From assembly GCA_016124255.1 (NCBI GenBank), contig WGOB01000005.1, positions 1 through 64,000 on the forward strand: DNA of 64,000 nt, in the 5' to 3' direction. Shown piece by piece: positions 1 to 8,083 of this stretch; position 1 is the stretch's first letter, and each line of letters starts with the position of its first letter. Both the position numbers and the translations under genes were made by a program. Source of the stretch: Alphaproteobacteria bacterium (GTDB lineage Bacteria; Pseudomonadota; Alphaproteobacteria; Caulobacterales; Aquidulcibacteraceae). Below the pieces are notes generated by a model. It was not told the DNA's origin. It made no database searches and was given only the letters and a program-made list of their open reading frames with translations.

Positions 1-395
1 ACGGCTGGCACGATACCGGCGACGTGGTGGACGTGGACGCCGACGGCTTCGTCACGATCGTCGGGCGGGTGAAGCGTTTCGCGAAGATCGGCGGCGAGTG
101 CGTGTCGCTCAATGCGGTGGAATGGTACGCCCAGCAGGTCTGGCCGCAGAACAACCATGCGGCGGTCTCGGTGCCCGACACCCGCAAGGGCGAGCGCATC
201 GTGCTCTTTTCCGACAAGCAGGACGCCGAGCCCGGCCCGCTGATCGAATGGGCGCAATCGAAAGGCGCGCCGGAGATCGCGGTGCCGAAGAAGATCGTCC
301 CGCTGCAGGAAATTCCCGTGCTCGGCACCGGCAAGACGGATTACGTCGCGCTGCAGAAGCTGGCGGAACAGGAACTGACGCGCGAAGCGGCGTAG
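1..395 (+). CDS. aas: Acyl-ACP synthetase / 2-acyl-GPE acyltransferase, C-terminal part (partial)
   Basis: The gene enters from the left edge, with its first complete codon at base 3, and only about 130 C-terminal residues are present. They form the end of an AMP-binding (adenylate-forming) domain: GWHDTGD near the start, the hinge motif GRVKRFAKIGGE, and the C-terminal GTGKTDY with the catalytic lysine. Known family: this tail, including the GTGKTD ending, resembles Aas, which reactivates free fatty acids onto ACP and re-acylates lysophosphatidylethanolamine at the inner membrane. The acyltransferase domain expected at the N-terminus lies outside the window, so a plain acyl-CoA or acyl-ACP ligase is still possible. 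Confidence 0.7.
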   Translation, partial: GWHDTGDVVDVDADGFVTIVGRVKRFAKIGGECVSLNAVEWYAQQVWPQNNHAAVSVPDTRKGERIVLFSDKQDAEPGPLIEWAQSKGAPEIAVPKKIVPLQEIPVLGTGKTDYVALQKLAEQELTREAA

Positions 396-396
396 C

Positions 397-420
397 CGCT
401 TCCCCGCGCGCGGGGAAGCG
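397..420. terminator. Perfect GC palindrome just after the aas stop codon
   Basis: Two bases after the TAG stop there is a perfect 24-base palindrome. The outer arms are CGCTTCCCC and GGGGAAGCG and the centre is GCGCGC. It sits between the end of the plus-strand aas gene and the end of the minus-strand lpdA gene, so a bidirectional stop is reasonable. No run of T follows on either strand, so intrinsic termination is not proven. Confidence 0.45.
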
Positions 421-530
421 CCAGCGATCGTTGGCCGGGGGCGCGAAGCGTCGCGCCGCGCCGTTCGGGAACGTCCGCCCTCTCCGGTCGGTCGCTTTGC
501 GACCACATCCCCCGTAAACGGTGGAGTAGA

Positions 531-1925
531 TCACACGTGGAGGACGCGGCCGTAGGCGTCGAGCACGGCTTCGTGCATCATTTCGCTGAGCGTGGGGTGC
601 GGGAAGACGGTCTCGATCAGTTCGGCTTCGGTGAGTTCGCCTGACATGGCGACCGCGTAGCCCTGGATCAGCTCGGTGACCTCAGCCCCGACCATATGGG
701 CGCCGAGGAGTTCGCCGGTCTGGGCGTCGAACACGGTCTTGACCAAGCCCTGGTCTTCGCCGAGCGCGATCGCCTTGCCGTTGCCGACAAAGGGAAAGCG
801 GCCGACCTTGATCTCGCGCCCGGCTTTCTTCGCCGCCTCCTCCGTCAGCCCGACGCTGGCGATCTGGGGATGCGAATAGGTGCAGCCCGGGATGCGCTCC
901 TTGATCATGGGATGGGGTTGCTTGCCGGCGATGGCTTCAACGCAGACGACGCCCTCATGGCTTGCCTTGTGCGCCAGCCAAGGGGCGCCGGCGACGTCTC
1001 CGATTGCATAGACGCCGGCGACATTGGTTTTGCCGTAGCCGTCGGTGACGATGTGGCCGCGCTCGGTTTTTACGCCGACGGCTTCAAGGCCGAGGTCCTC
1101 GATGTTGCCGGCGATGCCGACGGCGACGATGGCGTGGGAGGCGTTGAGGGTATCGCTCTTTCCGCCGGAGACGATTTGCGCCTCGACGCCTGACGCGGTC
1201 GCCTTCACGCTTTTCGCCTCGGCGCCTGTACGCAGCGTGAGGCCCTCCTTCTCGAAGCGTTTATGCGCAAATCTGGCGATCTCGGGATCTTCCACCGGCA
1301 AGATGCGATCGAGCAGCTCCACGACCGTCACCTTCACGCCGAACGCGGCGTAGAAGCTGGCGAACTCGATGCCGATCGCGCCGGAGCCGAACACGAGCAG
1401 GCTCTCGGGCCAGTCCGGCGGGGTCATGGCGTGGCGATAGGTCCAGATGCGCTTGCCGTCCGCCTTGAGGCCGGCTGACGGGATTTCACGCGCACGCGCG
1501 CCGGTGGCGATGAGGATGTGCTTGGCCTGATGCGTCTCGTTCCGGTCCTTGGACTTCACCGCTACCTTGCCGTCCTTCTCCAGGCGCGCATCGCCGATGA
1601 TCACATCGATCTTGTTCTTCTTCATGAGGAACTGGACGCCCTTCTCCATGCGGCCGGCGACGCCGCGGGAGCGGTCCACCACGGCCTTTGGATCGAACGA
1701 GACGCCCTCGGCCTTCAGGCCGTATGCCTTGGCGTGCTGCATGGTGCGGTAGACTTCCGCGGAGCGGAGCAACGCCTTGGTGGGGATGCAGCCCCAGTTG
1801 AGGCAGACGCCGCCGAGACGCTCGCGCTCGACGATCGCGGTCTTGAGGCCGAGCTGCGATGCGCGAATGGCGGCGACGTAGCCGCCGGGGCCCGCGCCGA
1901 TCACGATGAGATCATAGGTCGCCAT
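531..1925 (-). CDS. lpdA: Dihydrolipoyl dehydrogenase (E3)
   Basis: 464 residues, the normal length for E3. It reoxidises dihydrolipoamide on the 2-oxoacid dehydrogenase complexes and passes electrons to NAD+. Seen: FAD-binding GAGPGG at residues 10-15, the redox-active disulfide in GGVCLNWGCIPTKAL (Cys41 and Cys46), an NAD-binding GSGAIGIE near residue 180, and HPTLSE near the C-terminus carrying the catalytic His-Glu pair of the partner subunit. It is the last pyruvate dehydrogenase gene of the minus-strand cluster, separated from pdhC by two small secreted-protein genes and a MarC gene. It probably serves the 2-oxoglutarate complex as well if no other copy exists. Confidence 0.95.
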   Translation of the reverse strand: MATYDLIVIGAGPGGYVAAIRASQLGLKTAIVERERLGGVCLNWGCIPTKALLRSAEVYRTMQHAKAYGLKAEGVSFDPKAVVDRSRGVAGRMEKGVQFLMKKNKIDVIIGDARLEKDGKVAVKSKDRNETHQAKHILIATGARAREIPSAGLKADGKRIWTYRHAMTPPDWPESLLVFGSGAIGIEFASFYAAFGVKVTVVELLDRILPVEDPEIARFAHKRFEKEGLTLRTGAEAKSVKATASGVEAQIVSGGKSDTLNASHAIVAVGIAGNIEDLGLEAVGVKTERGHIVTDGYGKTNVAGVYAIGDVAGAPWLAHKASHEGVVCVEAIAGKQPHPMIKERIPGCTYSHPQIASVGLTEEAAKKAGREIKVGRFPFVGNGKAIALGEDQGLVKTVFDAQTGELLGAHMVGAEVTELIQGYAVAMSGELTEAELIETVFPHPTLSEMMHEAVLDAYGRVLHV

Positions 1926-1984
1926 GGCGGTTTCTTAGCAGCGTCCGTCCGCCCCCGCCTCACGCAATTCCGGATGGCTGTGGA

Positions 1985-2656
1985 TCAATGCGCGGGCGTC
2001 GGCAGATGGAACGCGGCGGTGACGCCGTCGACGACGAATTGCGCCGCCAGCGCGCAGAGCAGAATGCCGAAAATCCGTGTGAGGACGTTCGCCAAGGTGG
2101 CGCCCAGGAGGCGCGAGAGCGTTCCCGCGAGCAGGAACGCAATCAAGCAGAGAAGGAAGTTCGCGCCGGCGCCCGCCAGGATCGCGGCGCGCTCAAGCGT
2201 CCCGGGCTCCTGGCTGAAGAAGAGCATGATGGAGGCGATCGCGCCCGGCCCGGTGATCAGCGGGATCGCGAGCGGGAAGACCGAGATGTCGTCCTCCACG
2301 CCGGGGTGGGCGGCATGGCCCGCGGCCACCTTCTCGGCGCGCTCTTCGCGCCGCTCGGCCCGCTTCTCAAACAGCATGTCCACGCCGATCAGGAAGAGAA
2401 GCAGGCCCCCCGCAATCCGGAACGCGTCGAGCGTGACGTGCAGCTGCTGCAGGAGCCAGGCGCCGCCGAAGGCGAAGGCGAGCAGGATTCCGGCGGCGAT
2501 CACGAGCGCTTTCAGCGCCATGCGGCGGCGCCAGCCATCGGTCATGCCTTGCGTCATGGTGGCGAACATCGGCGCCATGGCGGGCGGATCGATCACCACG
2601 AAGAACGTGACAAAAGACGTCACGAACAGAGAGATGAGGGCGGGATCGAGGGCCAT
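1985..2656 (-). CDS. MarC family integral membrane protein
   Basis: 223 residues with about six hydrophobic segments. The N-terminus (LFVTSFVTFFVVIDPPAMAP) matches the start of MarC/UPF0056 proteins, which place a conserved Asp-Pro after the first membrane helix, and a GPGAIASIM stretch sits in the second half. A charged loop rich in Arg, Glu and Lys (about residues 110-125) separates the two halves. The family is of uncertain function; it was once linked to multiple antibiotic resistance, and the link was later withdrawn. It lies 59 bases upstream of lpdA on the same strand and may be co-transcribed, but nothing ties it to pyruvate metabolism. Confidence 0.85.
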   Translation of the reverse strand: MALDPALISLFVTSFVTFFVVIDPPAMAPMFATMTQGMTDGWRRRMALKALVIAAGILLAFAFGGAWLLQQLHVTLDAFRIAGGLLLFLIGVDMLFEKRAERREERAEKVAAGHAAHPGVEDDISVFPLAIPLITGPGAIASIMLFFSQEPGTLERAAILAGAGANFLLCLIAFLLAGTLSRLLGATLANVLTRIFGILLCALAAQFVVDGVTAAFHLPTPAH

Positions 2657-2751
2657 GGCGCGCTGACGGCTATAGGGTGCGTCGCCGCCGCGCTCAATCG
2701 GGAGAGCGCAAACGCCAGTCGCGTTTGGCGGCGATCAACCGGAGACGGCGA

Positions 2752-3114
2752 TCAGCTTGCAGGGTCGGCGATCGGCGTGCAGCGGCCGCGCTCAGCCTCG
2801 CCGCCGACGATCCAGACGAACGCGCCGGTCGATACATCCAGCGTCAGCGCCTGCTCCGAGGCCTGGCCGTTTCCAGATTCCCATTGCGCGCGGAAGGAAG
2901 CGCCGCTCATGGCGCAGGTGATGTAGGGGTGTCCGCACAGGTTTTCGCCCCATACGCCGTTCTCGAAGGTCTGCAATACGCCGGGGCCGACGCGCAGGGC
3001 CGCAGCGTCGCCGAGCGCGCCCTCACATTGGAGCGTCGTCGTTGCGCCCGGTTGCGCGCTTGCGGCAGCCGCCGCTGCGATCAGCGCGACCGCGATCCCC
3101 GCCCATTTGCGCAT
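2752..3114 (-). CDS. Small secreted cysteine-containing protein, copy 1
   Basis: About 120 residues from the ATG at 3114; a GTG four codons further upstream (3126) is also possible. Longer starts are unlikely because they would overlap the next gene upstream. The N-terminus is a signal peptide ending AAAASA-Q. The mature part has four cysteines: one in LQCEG, two in GENLCGHPYITCAM and one in RGRCTP, which could form two disulfides in the periplasm. It is a clear paralogue of the neighbour at 3183-3563, sharing the WGENLC...TC.M block and the LTLD...GAF...GRC ending. I do not recognise a named family. Confidence 0.65.
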   Translation of the reverse strand: MRKWAGIAVALIAAAAAASAQPGATTTLQCEGALGDAAALRVGPGVLQTFENGVWGENLCGHPYITCAMSGASFRAQWESGNGQASEQALTLDVSTGAFVWIVGGEAERGRCTPIADPAS

Positions 3115-3182
3115 TCTGTCGCTCACGTCATCCCTACGCGCCGTCTTAGAGCTTGGATGAACGTTGCGAAAGCAAGGACCGA

Positions 3183-3563
3183 TCAGGGCGCGATACGGCG
3201 CGGTTCTGCGACTTGTCCGCAACGCCCCGTCATAACGTCGGCGCCGCTCACATAGCGGAACGCGCCGCCGATGGTGTCGAGCGTGATGGTCTCGGCGGGG
3301 GCTTCGTCCGGGATTGCGGGATGGCTGACGGTGAGCAGGCCGGCGTTCGTCATCGTGCAGGTGGTGCTTTGGAACGCGCAGAGGTTCTCGCCCCAGCCCT
3401 CGCCGTCGTTCTGGCGGAATTCGCCGGGCGCAACCAGCAGGAGCGCTTCCATGCCGTCATCCATACGGCAGAGCACGTAGAGGGAATCCGCAGGGGCGGC
3501 GCTCTGTCCGAAAGCGGACATTGGCGTGAGGCAAGCAAGGCAGGCGATCAGGGCGGCGCGCAT
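3183..3563 (-). CDS. Small secreted cysteine-containing protein, copy 2
   Basis: 126 residues. The signal peptide is about 20 residues long and ends SAFG-QS. Four cysteines of the mature part fall in VLCRM, GENLCAFQSTTCTM and TGRCGQ, in the same order as in the neighbour at 2752-3114, so the two genes are a tandem duplication that has diverged widely. A periplasmic or surface location is inferred from the signal peptide. The function is unknown. It ends 68 bases before copy 1 and starts 41 bases after the pdhC stop, so it could be carried on the pdh transcript. Confidence 0.65.
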   Translation of the reverse strand: MRAALIACLACLTPMSAFGQSAAPADSLYVLCRMDDGMEALLLVAPGEFRQNDGEGWGENLCAFQSTTCTMTNAGLLTVSHPAIPDEAPAETITLDTIGGAFRYVSGADVMTGRCGQVAEPRRIAP

Positions 3564-3604
3564 GGGGGTTCAAGGCACGACCAGTGTGGCCGCTCTGAGG
3601 CGGC

Positions 3605-4900
3605 TTAGAGCAGCATCGCCATCGGGTCTTCGATGAAGCCGCGGAAGGCCTTCAGGAAGCTTGCGCCGATGGCGCCGTCGACGACGCGGTGATCGCAGGT
3701 GAGCGTCACGCTCATCATCGTGGCGATGGCGAGGGCGTCGTTCTTCACGATCGGCCTCTTTTCACCGGCGCCCACGCTCATGATGCAGCCGTGCGGGGCG
3801 TTGAGGATCGAGGCGAAGCTCTTGATCCCCATCATCCCCATGTTGGAGATCGAGAACGTGCCGCCCTGGTATTCCTCCGGCTTGAGCTTCCGGTTGCGCG
3901 CGCGCTCGGCGAGGTCGGCCATCTCGGCGGAGATTTGCGCGAGGCCCTTCGTCTCCGCCTTGCGGATGATCGGTGTGATGAGGCCGTTGTCGATTGCGAC
4001 GGCGACGGCGACGTCGGCGTGGTGGTGCATGGCGATGCCGTCCGGCGTGTAGCTGGCGTTGGCGCGCGGCTCGCGCACGAGCGCGAGCGCCGCGGCCTTA
4101 ATCACCATGTCGTTGACGGAGATTTTCACACCCTGGTCGGCGAAGCGTTTGTTGATGTCGCCGCGTGCCTTCAGCAGCGTGTCGATCTCCAGATCGATCG
4201 TCAGCGGGAAGTGCGGGACGTCGCGGAAGCTGTCCGTCATCCGGCGCGCGATGGTCTTGCGCATGAGATCGAGCGGCACGAGGTCGTAGCTGCCTTCGGG
4301 AACGCCGAGCTGCTCCAGCGTTTGCGGGGGCGCCGCGGGCGGGGAAATCGTCAGCGCGCGGCTCGCTTCCTGCGCCGGGCGCGCCGCGCCGCGGGCGCCT
4401 TCGATGTCGCGCTTGACGATGCGGCCGTTGGGGCCCGAGCCCTGCAAGCCGCTCAAGTCTATCCCAAGCTGCTCGGCCATGCGCTTCGCGAGCGGCGACG
4501 CCGCGACGCGTCCCCCTCCCCCTTGCGGGGAGGGGGTAGGGGGTGGGGGGCGAAGAGTCTGAGCGACGGGGAGCGGCGCCGGCGGCACGGGCGGGCTTTC
4601 TTTTGCACGCCCCCCACCCCCTGCCCCCTCCCCGCGAGGGGGAGGGGAAGACGCCTCACCTTCGGCCGCAAGCCGCGCGATGGGGGTGTTGACCTTCACG
4701 CCTTCGCTGCCGGCGGCGACGAGAATTTCCGCGAGCACGCCTTCGTCGACGGCTTCGACCTCCATCGTCGCCTTGTCGGTTTCGATTTCGGCGATGACTT
4801 GGCCAGGCTCGATTCTGTCGCCCACCTTCACAAGCCACTTGGCAAGATTGCCCTCCTCCATCGTGGGCGAGAGTGCGGGCATGGTGATGTCGATGCTCAT
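3605..4900 (-). CDS. pdhC: Pyruvate dehydrogenase E2, dihydrolipoamide acetyltransferase
   Basis: 431 residues. It transfers the acetyl group from lipoamide to CoA and forms the complex core. Domains: one lipoyl domain at residues 1-76 with ETDKATMEV (lipoyl Lys43); a Pro/Gly-rich linker of about 50 residues; an E1/E3-binding domain at about 132-165 ([13 protein letters not shown]...GPNGRI); and the catalytic domain ending in [11 protein letters not shown] with His404 and Asp408. The linker is odd: its DNA is a pair of inverted GC hairpins (4512-4647) translated as [12 protein letters not shown] and [13 protein letters not shown]. Its lipoyl domain is almost identical to that fused to PdhB. 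Confidence 0.95.
   Translation of the reverse strand: MSIDITMPALSPTMEEGNLAKWLVKVGDRIEPGQVIAEIETDKATMEVEAVDEGVLAEILVAAGSEGVKVNTPIARLAAEGEASSPPPRGEGAGGGGRAKESPPVPPAPLPVAQTLRPPPPTPSPQGGGGRVAASPLAKRMAEQLGIDLSGLQGSGPNGRIVKRDIEGARGAARPAQEASRALTISPPAAPPQTLEQLGVPEGSYDLVPLDLMRKTIARRMTDSFRDVPHFPLTIDLEIDTLLKARGDINKRFADQGVKISVNDMVIKAAALALVREPRANASYTPDGIAMHHHADVAVAVAIDNGLITPIIRKAETKGLAQISAEMADLAERARNRKLKPEEYQGGTFSISNMGMMGIKSFASILNAPHGCIMSVGAGEKRPIVKNDALAIATMMSVTLTCDHRVVDGAIGASFLKAFRGFIEDPMAMLL
4512..4647. repeat. Paired inverted GC-hairpin element inside pdhC
   Basis: Two copies of one hairpin unit in inverted orientation. The left copy (4512-4550) has arms CCCCCTCCCC and GGGGAGGGGG around CTTGC, followed by a TAGGGGGTGGGGG tail. 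The right copy (4610-4647) is its reverse complement, with arms CCCCTCCCC and GGGGAGGGG around GCGAG. About 60 bases separate them. The whole unit is in frame and supplies the linker between the lipoyl and E3-binding domains. Related pairs lie at 5821-5925 and in pdhB at 6955-7093. Confidence 0.8.
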
Positions 4901-4903
4901 GGT

Positions 4904-5377
4904 CTAGTCCGTCTGATCGGCCGGGTTGGGCTGCAGCGAGACCGGCACGATGTCCGGGCGCCAGCGATGGAAGAAAGTGAGATAGAAGAGCGCGACATAG
5001 AGGACCCCGCTCACGGTCCACACGCCGACGCGTACGGCGTCGTCGAGGCTGAGACCCATGCCGAACATCGGGGAATCGGCGGAGTTCGCAAGCAGCGCGC
5101 GCCCCGACGCGGACAACAGGCCCTCCTGGTTGAGCTCATCGAGGCGTGCGATCAGCCCTTCGTGCGAAAGCTGTCCGCCGATCATCACCGCACCGAGCAT
5201 CAGCAGCACAACGGTGACGAAGAGAAAGGCGAGGAAGCGCGCGATCAGCGCGGCCTGGCCGATGAAATAATTGAGTGCGGCGATGTAGGCCGACACCACG
5301 GTGAAGAACACCGAAATTCCGAGCAACAGGATGTTGGTGAACTCCACCAATTGCTCGACGACTTCGCCCTCACTCAT
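4904..5377 (-). CDS. Small integral membrane protein, unknown function
   Basis: 157 residues. Hydrophobic helices lie at about residues 14-35, 45-68 and 116-140. Between the second and third is a hydrophilic loop of about 45 residues (GGQLSHEG...NSADSPMFG) that may face the periplasm or cytoplasm. The C-terminus is polar (RWRPDIVPVSLQPNP). I recognise no family. The gene ends three bases before the pdhC start, so it is very probably in the same transcript, but nothing visible links it to the dehydrogenase. Confidence 0.6.
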   Translation of the reverse strand: MSEGEVVEQLVEFTNILLLGISVFFTVVSAYIAALNYFIGQAALIARFLAFLFVTVVLLMLGAVMIGGQLSHEGLIARLDELNQEGLLSASGRALLANSADSPMFGMGLSLDDAVRVGVWTVSGVLYVALFYLTFFHRWRPDIVPVSLQPNPADQTD

Positions 5378-5414
5378 TGCCCCGCTCCCGCTTCTGCGTG
5401 TGCTTCTATGCCGT

Positions 5415-5807
5415 TCATGGCGTCGCGCTCAGATGGGCGAGCGCGCTCGCGTGCGCTTCCCAGTTCCGGCCGTCGAAGGCCGTGATGGTCGCGCCGAGCG
5501 TGTCTGGATCATCGAGACAGCGCAGATTGACGCTCCAGCCGTCCGGATTGGAGCGCGGGCGGTAGAAGCTCTTCACGCCGCAGATGCGGCAGAAGAAGTG
5601 CTGCGCCGTGCCGGTGTTGAAGGTGTAGAGCGTGAGCGTGTCTTCGCCCTGGGTGATGCGGAAGCGGCTTTCCGGCACGATGAGGTGGACGTAGCCGAGC
5701 TTCTCGCACAGCGAGCAATTGCAGGTTTGCGCCGGCGCGCCGCGCGGCGCCTCCACCGCAAACCGCACCGCCCCGCAATGGCAGCCGCCTGTGTGGGTCT
5801 GCATCAT
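5415..5807 (-). CDS. GFA / CENP-V family zinc protein
   Basis: About 130 residues from the ATG pair at 5807/5804. Longer starts are rejected because they would translate the GC-hairpin repeat just upstream. Seen: GGCHCGAVRF at the N-terminus, CNCSLC near residue 30 and FFCRICG near residue 77, the cysteine pattern of the GFA (glutathione-dependent formaldehyde-activating) fold that holds two zinc ions. Members are often annotated as S-(hydroxymethyl)glutathione synthases, but most are untested. It lies between pdhB and pdhC on the same strand and is probably an inserted passenger, since pdhB and pdhC are usually adjacent. Confidence 0.8.
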   Translation of the reverse strand: MMQTHTGGCHCGAVRFAVEAPRGAPAQTCNCSLCEKLGYVHLIVPESRFRITQGEDTLTLYTFNTGTAQHFFCRICGVKSFYRPRSNPDGWSVNLRCLDDPDTLGATITAFDGRNWEAHASALAHLSATP

Positions 5808-5820
5808 GCATCGCTCCGTG

Positions 5821-5925
5821 CTCCTCCCCCTGAAAGGGGGAGGCAGGGAGGGGGTCTGCACACGTTGGCGCGCAATTTGTTCGCGTTGCGCCGACCCCCT
5901 CTCGCTCCCCCTTTCAGGGGGAGTA
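5821..5925. repeat. Paired inverted GC-hairpin element between pdhB and the GFA gene
   Basis: The left hairpin (5823-5843) has arms CCTCCCCCT and AGGGGGAGG around GAA, followed by CAGGGAGGGGGT. The right hairpin (5905-5923) has arms CTCCCCCT and AGGGGGAG around TTC, preceded by the inverse tail. About 37 unique bases lie between the tails. The layout matches the pairs inside pdhC and pdhB but the loop sequence differs. It fills most of the gap between the pdhB stop and the GFA start and might act as an RNA-stabilising or terminating structure. Confidence 0.8.
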
Positions 5926-5943
5926 CGCGTTGGCGGTGTTCCC

Positions 5944-7341
5944 TCATCGGTACATCACCGCCTTCACCGCCGCGACGATGTCGGCGACTTGCGGCAGCGA
6001 CAGCGCTTCGAGGTTTGCGGCGTAGGGGAGCGGCACGTCCTTCTGGTGCACGCGGGTGGGCGGGGCGTCGAGATAATCGAACGCTTCGGCGACAACGCGC
6101 GCGCAGATCTCGGCGCCGACGCCCATCGGGCCCCAGCCTTCTTCGACGCTGACGAGGCGGTTGGTCTTCTTCACGCTTTCGATCACGGCGTCGATGTCGA
6201 CCGGGCGCAGCGTGCGCAGGTCGATGACCTCGGCCTCGATCCCCTCGCCGGCCAATTCCTCCGCCGCTTTCAGCGCGTGTCCGACCATGCGCGCGTGCGC
6301 GGTGATGGTGACGTCCTGGCCTTCGCGGCGGATGCGCGCCTTGCCGATCGGCAGCACGTAGTCCGGCAGGTCGGGAATCTCGAATTCCTGGCCGTAGAGC
6401 ATCTCGTGTTCAAGAAAGACCACTGGGTTCGGCGAACGGATCGCGGCCTTCAACAAGCCCTTCGCGTCGGCTGCGTCGTACGGCGCAATGACGATGAGGC
6501 CCGGCACGTGCGCGTACCAGGAGGAATAGTCCTGGCTGTGCTGGGCGGCGACGCGGGACGCTGCGCCGTTGGGCCCGCGGAAAACGACCGGCGCGGAAAG
6601 CTGGCCGCCGCTCATGTAGCGGGTCTTGGCGGCGGAATTGATGATCTGGTCGATCGCCTGCATCGCGAAGTTCCAGGTCATGAACTCGACGATCGGCTTC
6701 AGGCCGGCCATCGCGGCGCCGACGCCGAGGCCGGCGAAGCCATGCTCCGTGATCGGCGTATCGACGACGCGGCGATCGCCGAATTCCTGCAGCAGATCGC
6801 GTGAGACCTTGTAGGCGCCCTGATATTGCGCGACCTCCTCGCCCATCAGGAAGACGTCGGGATCGCGGCGCATCTCTTCCGCCATCGCATCGCGCAGCGC
6901 ATCGCGCACGGTGATCTTCACCATCGCCGTGCCGGCGGGGATATCGGGATCCAGACCCCCTCCCCCTTGCGGGGAAGGGGCAGGGGCCGGTCGCTGTTGT
7001 TCTGTAGGCGGAGGGCTTGGCGGCGGCGACTTCGTTTCCGTCGCCTTGGCGGATGGTCCCGCATCCCTTGCCCTTTCCCTGCGAGGCGGAGAAGCGGCTG
7101 CGCCGTTCTCGCTCAGCACCGCGATCGGGGTGTTGACTTTCACGCCTTCGCTGCCCGCCGGGACCAGGATCTCGGAGACGACGCCTTCATCGACCGCCTC
7201 GACCTCCATCGTGGCTTTATCTGTCTCGATCTCGGCGATCACCTGGCCGGGCTCGACGTGATCGCCGACCTTGATCAGCCATTTCGCCAGATTGCCCTCC
7301 TCCATGGTGGGCGACAGTGCGGGCATGAGAATCTGCGTCAT
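5944..7341 (-). CDS. pdhB: Pyruvate dehydrogenase E1 subunit beta with N-terminal lipoyl domain
   Basis: 465 residues from the ATG at 7341, which opens [16 protein letters not shown]; an upstream extension lacks homology. With PdhA it forms the thiamine-diphosphate E1 enzyme. Residues 1-76 are a lipoyl domain with ETDKATMEV (lipoyl Lys42), near-identical to that of PdhC. A Pro-rich linker follows (about 77-138), coded by a degraded pair of GC hairpins. Then comes the E1-beta body: [27 protein letters not shown], and a C-terminal transketolase-like domain ending in AVKAVMYR. The lipoyl fusion on E1-beta is known in several alphaproteobacteria and Zymomonas. Confidence 0.95.
   Translation of the reverse strand: MTQILMPALSPTMEEGNLAKWLIKVGDHVEPGQVIAEIETDKATMEVEAVDEGVVSEILVPAGSEGVKVNTPIAVLSENGAAASPPRRERARDAGPSAKATETKSPPPSPPPTEQQRPAPAPSPQGGGGLDPDIPAGTAMVKITVRDALRDAMAEEMRRDPDVFLMGEEVAQYQGAYKVSRDLLQEFGDRRVVDTPITEHGFAGLGVGAAMAGLKPIVEFMTWNFAMQAIDQIINSAAKTRYMSGGQLSAPVVFRGPNGAASRVAAQHSQDYSSWYAHVPGLIVIAPYDAADAKGLLKAAIRSPNPVVFLEHEMLYGQEFEIPDLPDYVLPIGKARIRREGQDVTITAHARMVGHALKAAEELAGEGIEAEVIDLRTLRPVDIDAVIESVKKTNRLVSVEEGWGPMGVGAEICARVVAEAFDYLDAPPTRVHQKDVPLPYAANLEALSLPQVADIVAAVKAVMYR
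6955..7093. repeat. Degraded paired GC-hairpin element inside pdhB
   Basis: The left copy (6955-6990) keeps arms CCCCCTCCCC and GGGGAAGGGG around CTTGC and a CAGGGGCC tail, with one arm mismatch. The right copy (7064-7093) is in inverse orientation and more eroded (CCCTTTCCCTGCGAGGCGGA). About 73 bases lie between them. The reading frame is kept and the element codes the linker after the lipoyl domain, the same place as in pdhC. Erosion of the arms suggests an older insertion or drift under coding constraint. Confidence 0.7.
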
Positions 7342-7348
7342 TGTCGGC

Positions 7349-7753
7349 TCACTGCACGATCGCGAAGAGCACCATCGCCGTGCCCACGATCCCAATCAGC
7401 CAGGCGAGCGGGCGCACGAGCGGGATGGCGGCGATGTAGAGGATCGCATGTGCGAGCCGCGACCACAGGAAGAGTTGCGCGCCGAGCGCGGTCTGGGCGT
7501 CGAATTGTTCGGTCAGCGCGCCCGCAATCACGATCGGCGCGAACAGGATGAGCCCTTCGCGGTGATTGTCGACGACGCGGAGCATCCGCGACTGGAACGT
7601 CTTGGGCGGGGGCAGATTGTCGCGCGAACCGGCCATGGTCATGAGGCCCTGGGCTGCGGCGCCGGCGCTGGCCTGCACGACCACCAGCACCAGGAGCAGC
7701 GCCGCCGCGCCCACGAGCGCGGACAATTCAACGCCGAGTTCTCCGAAGGTCAT
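7349..7753 (-). CDS. MAPEG family membrane protein
   Basis: 134 residues with four hydrophobic segments, the size and topology of bacterial MAPEG proteins (membrane-associated proteins in eicosanoid and glutathione metabolism). Family-like features are [21 protein letters not shown] in the middle, comparable to the conserved Arg/Asn/Glu-containing second helix region, and [12 protein letters not shown], comparable to the R.xH.xxY segment. Some members are glutathione transferases; many in this subgroup have no known substrate. It is seven bases upstream of pdhB and is probably co-transcribed with it. Confidence 0.8.
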   Translation of the reverse strand: MTFGELGVELSALVGAAALLLVLVVVQASAGAAAQGLMTMAGSRDNLPPPKTFQSRMLRVVDNHREGLILFAPIVIAGALTEQFDAQTALGAQLFLWSRLAHAILYIAAIPLVRPLAWLIGIVGTAMVLFAIVQ

Positions 7754-7771
7754 CTGGTTCTTTCCCCCCTC

Positions 7772-8083
7772 TTATCGCGATCTCATGACATAGAGATTGA
7801 GCGCCAGCGCAACCGCAAGAGCGAGCGAGGCGGCGACCAGGACGCGACGGCTGTCCATCAGCTTCCGCTGCGCCTCCGGGGGCAGCCGCGCGCGGTCGAT
7901 CTCAAGTTCGGTGGCGAAGCGGTGCTGGCGCTTGTCGAAAGCGCCGCCGATGGATTTGCGCCAGGCGCGCACCGCCGCGCGGCGCAGCAGGAACGCCTGC
8001 ACGAAGGCAAGCCCCGCCGCGGCGTAGATGATCGCCACGATGACCAGTTCGATCTCGGTGATCAGCGGTTGGCTCAAGCTCAA
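7772..8083 (-). CDS. Small two-helix membrane protein, unknown
   Basis: 103 residues. Helix one spans about residues 10-33. A basic amphipathic middle follows (RRAAVRAWRKSIGGAFDKRQ...), and helix two is at about 80-98, just before the C-terminus NLYVMRSR. The start is a TTG at 8083 that overlaps the pdhA stop codon (TTGA), implying translational coupling. I recognise no family. The positive loop between the helices predicts that it faces the cytoplasm. It sits in the pdhA-pdhB interval together with the MAPEG gene. Confidence 0.6.
   Translation of the reverse strand: MSLSQPLITEIELVIVAIIYAAAGLAFVQAFLLRRAAVRAWRKSIGGAFDKRQHRFATELEIDRARLPPEAQRKLMDSRRVLVAASLALAVALALNLYVMRSR

Noticed and set aside
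3689-5485. A 598-codon open frame opposite pdhC and its neighbour
   Set aside because: It mirrors the codon pattern of genuine pdhC on the other strand and shows no motif or ribosome site.
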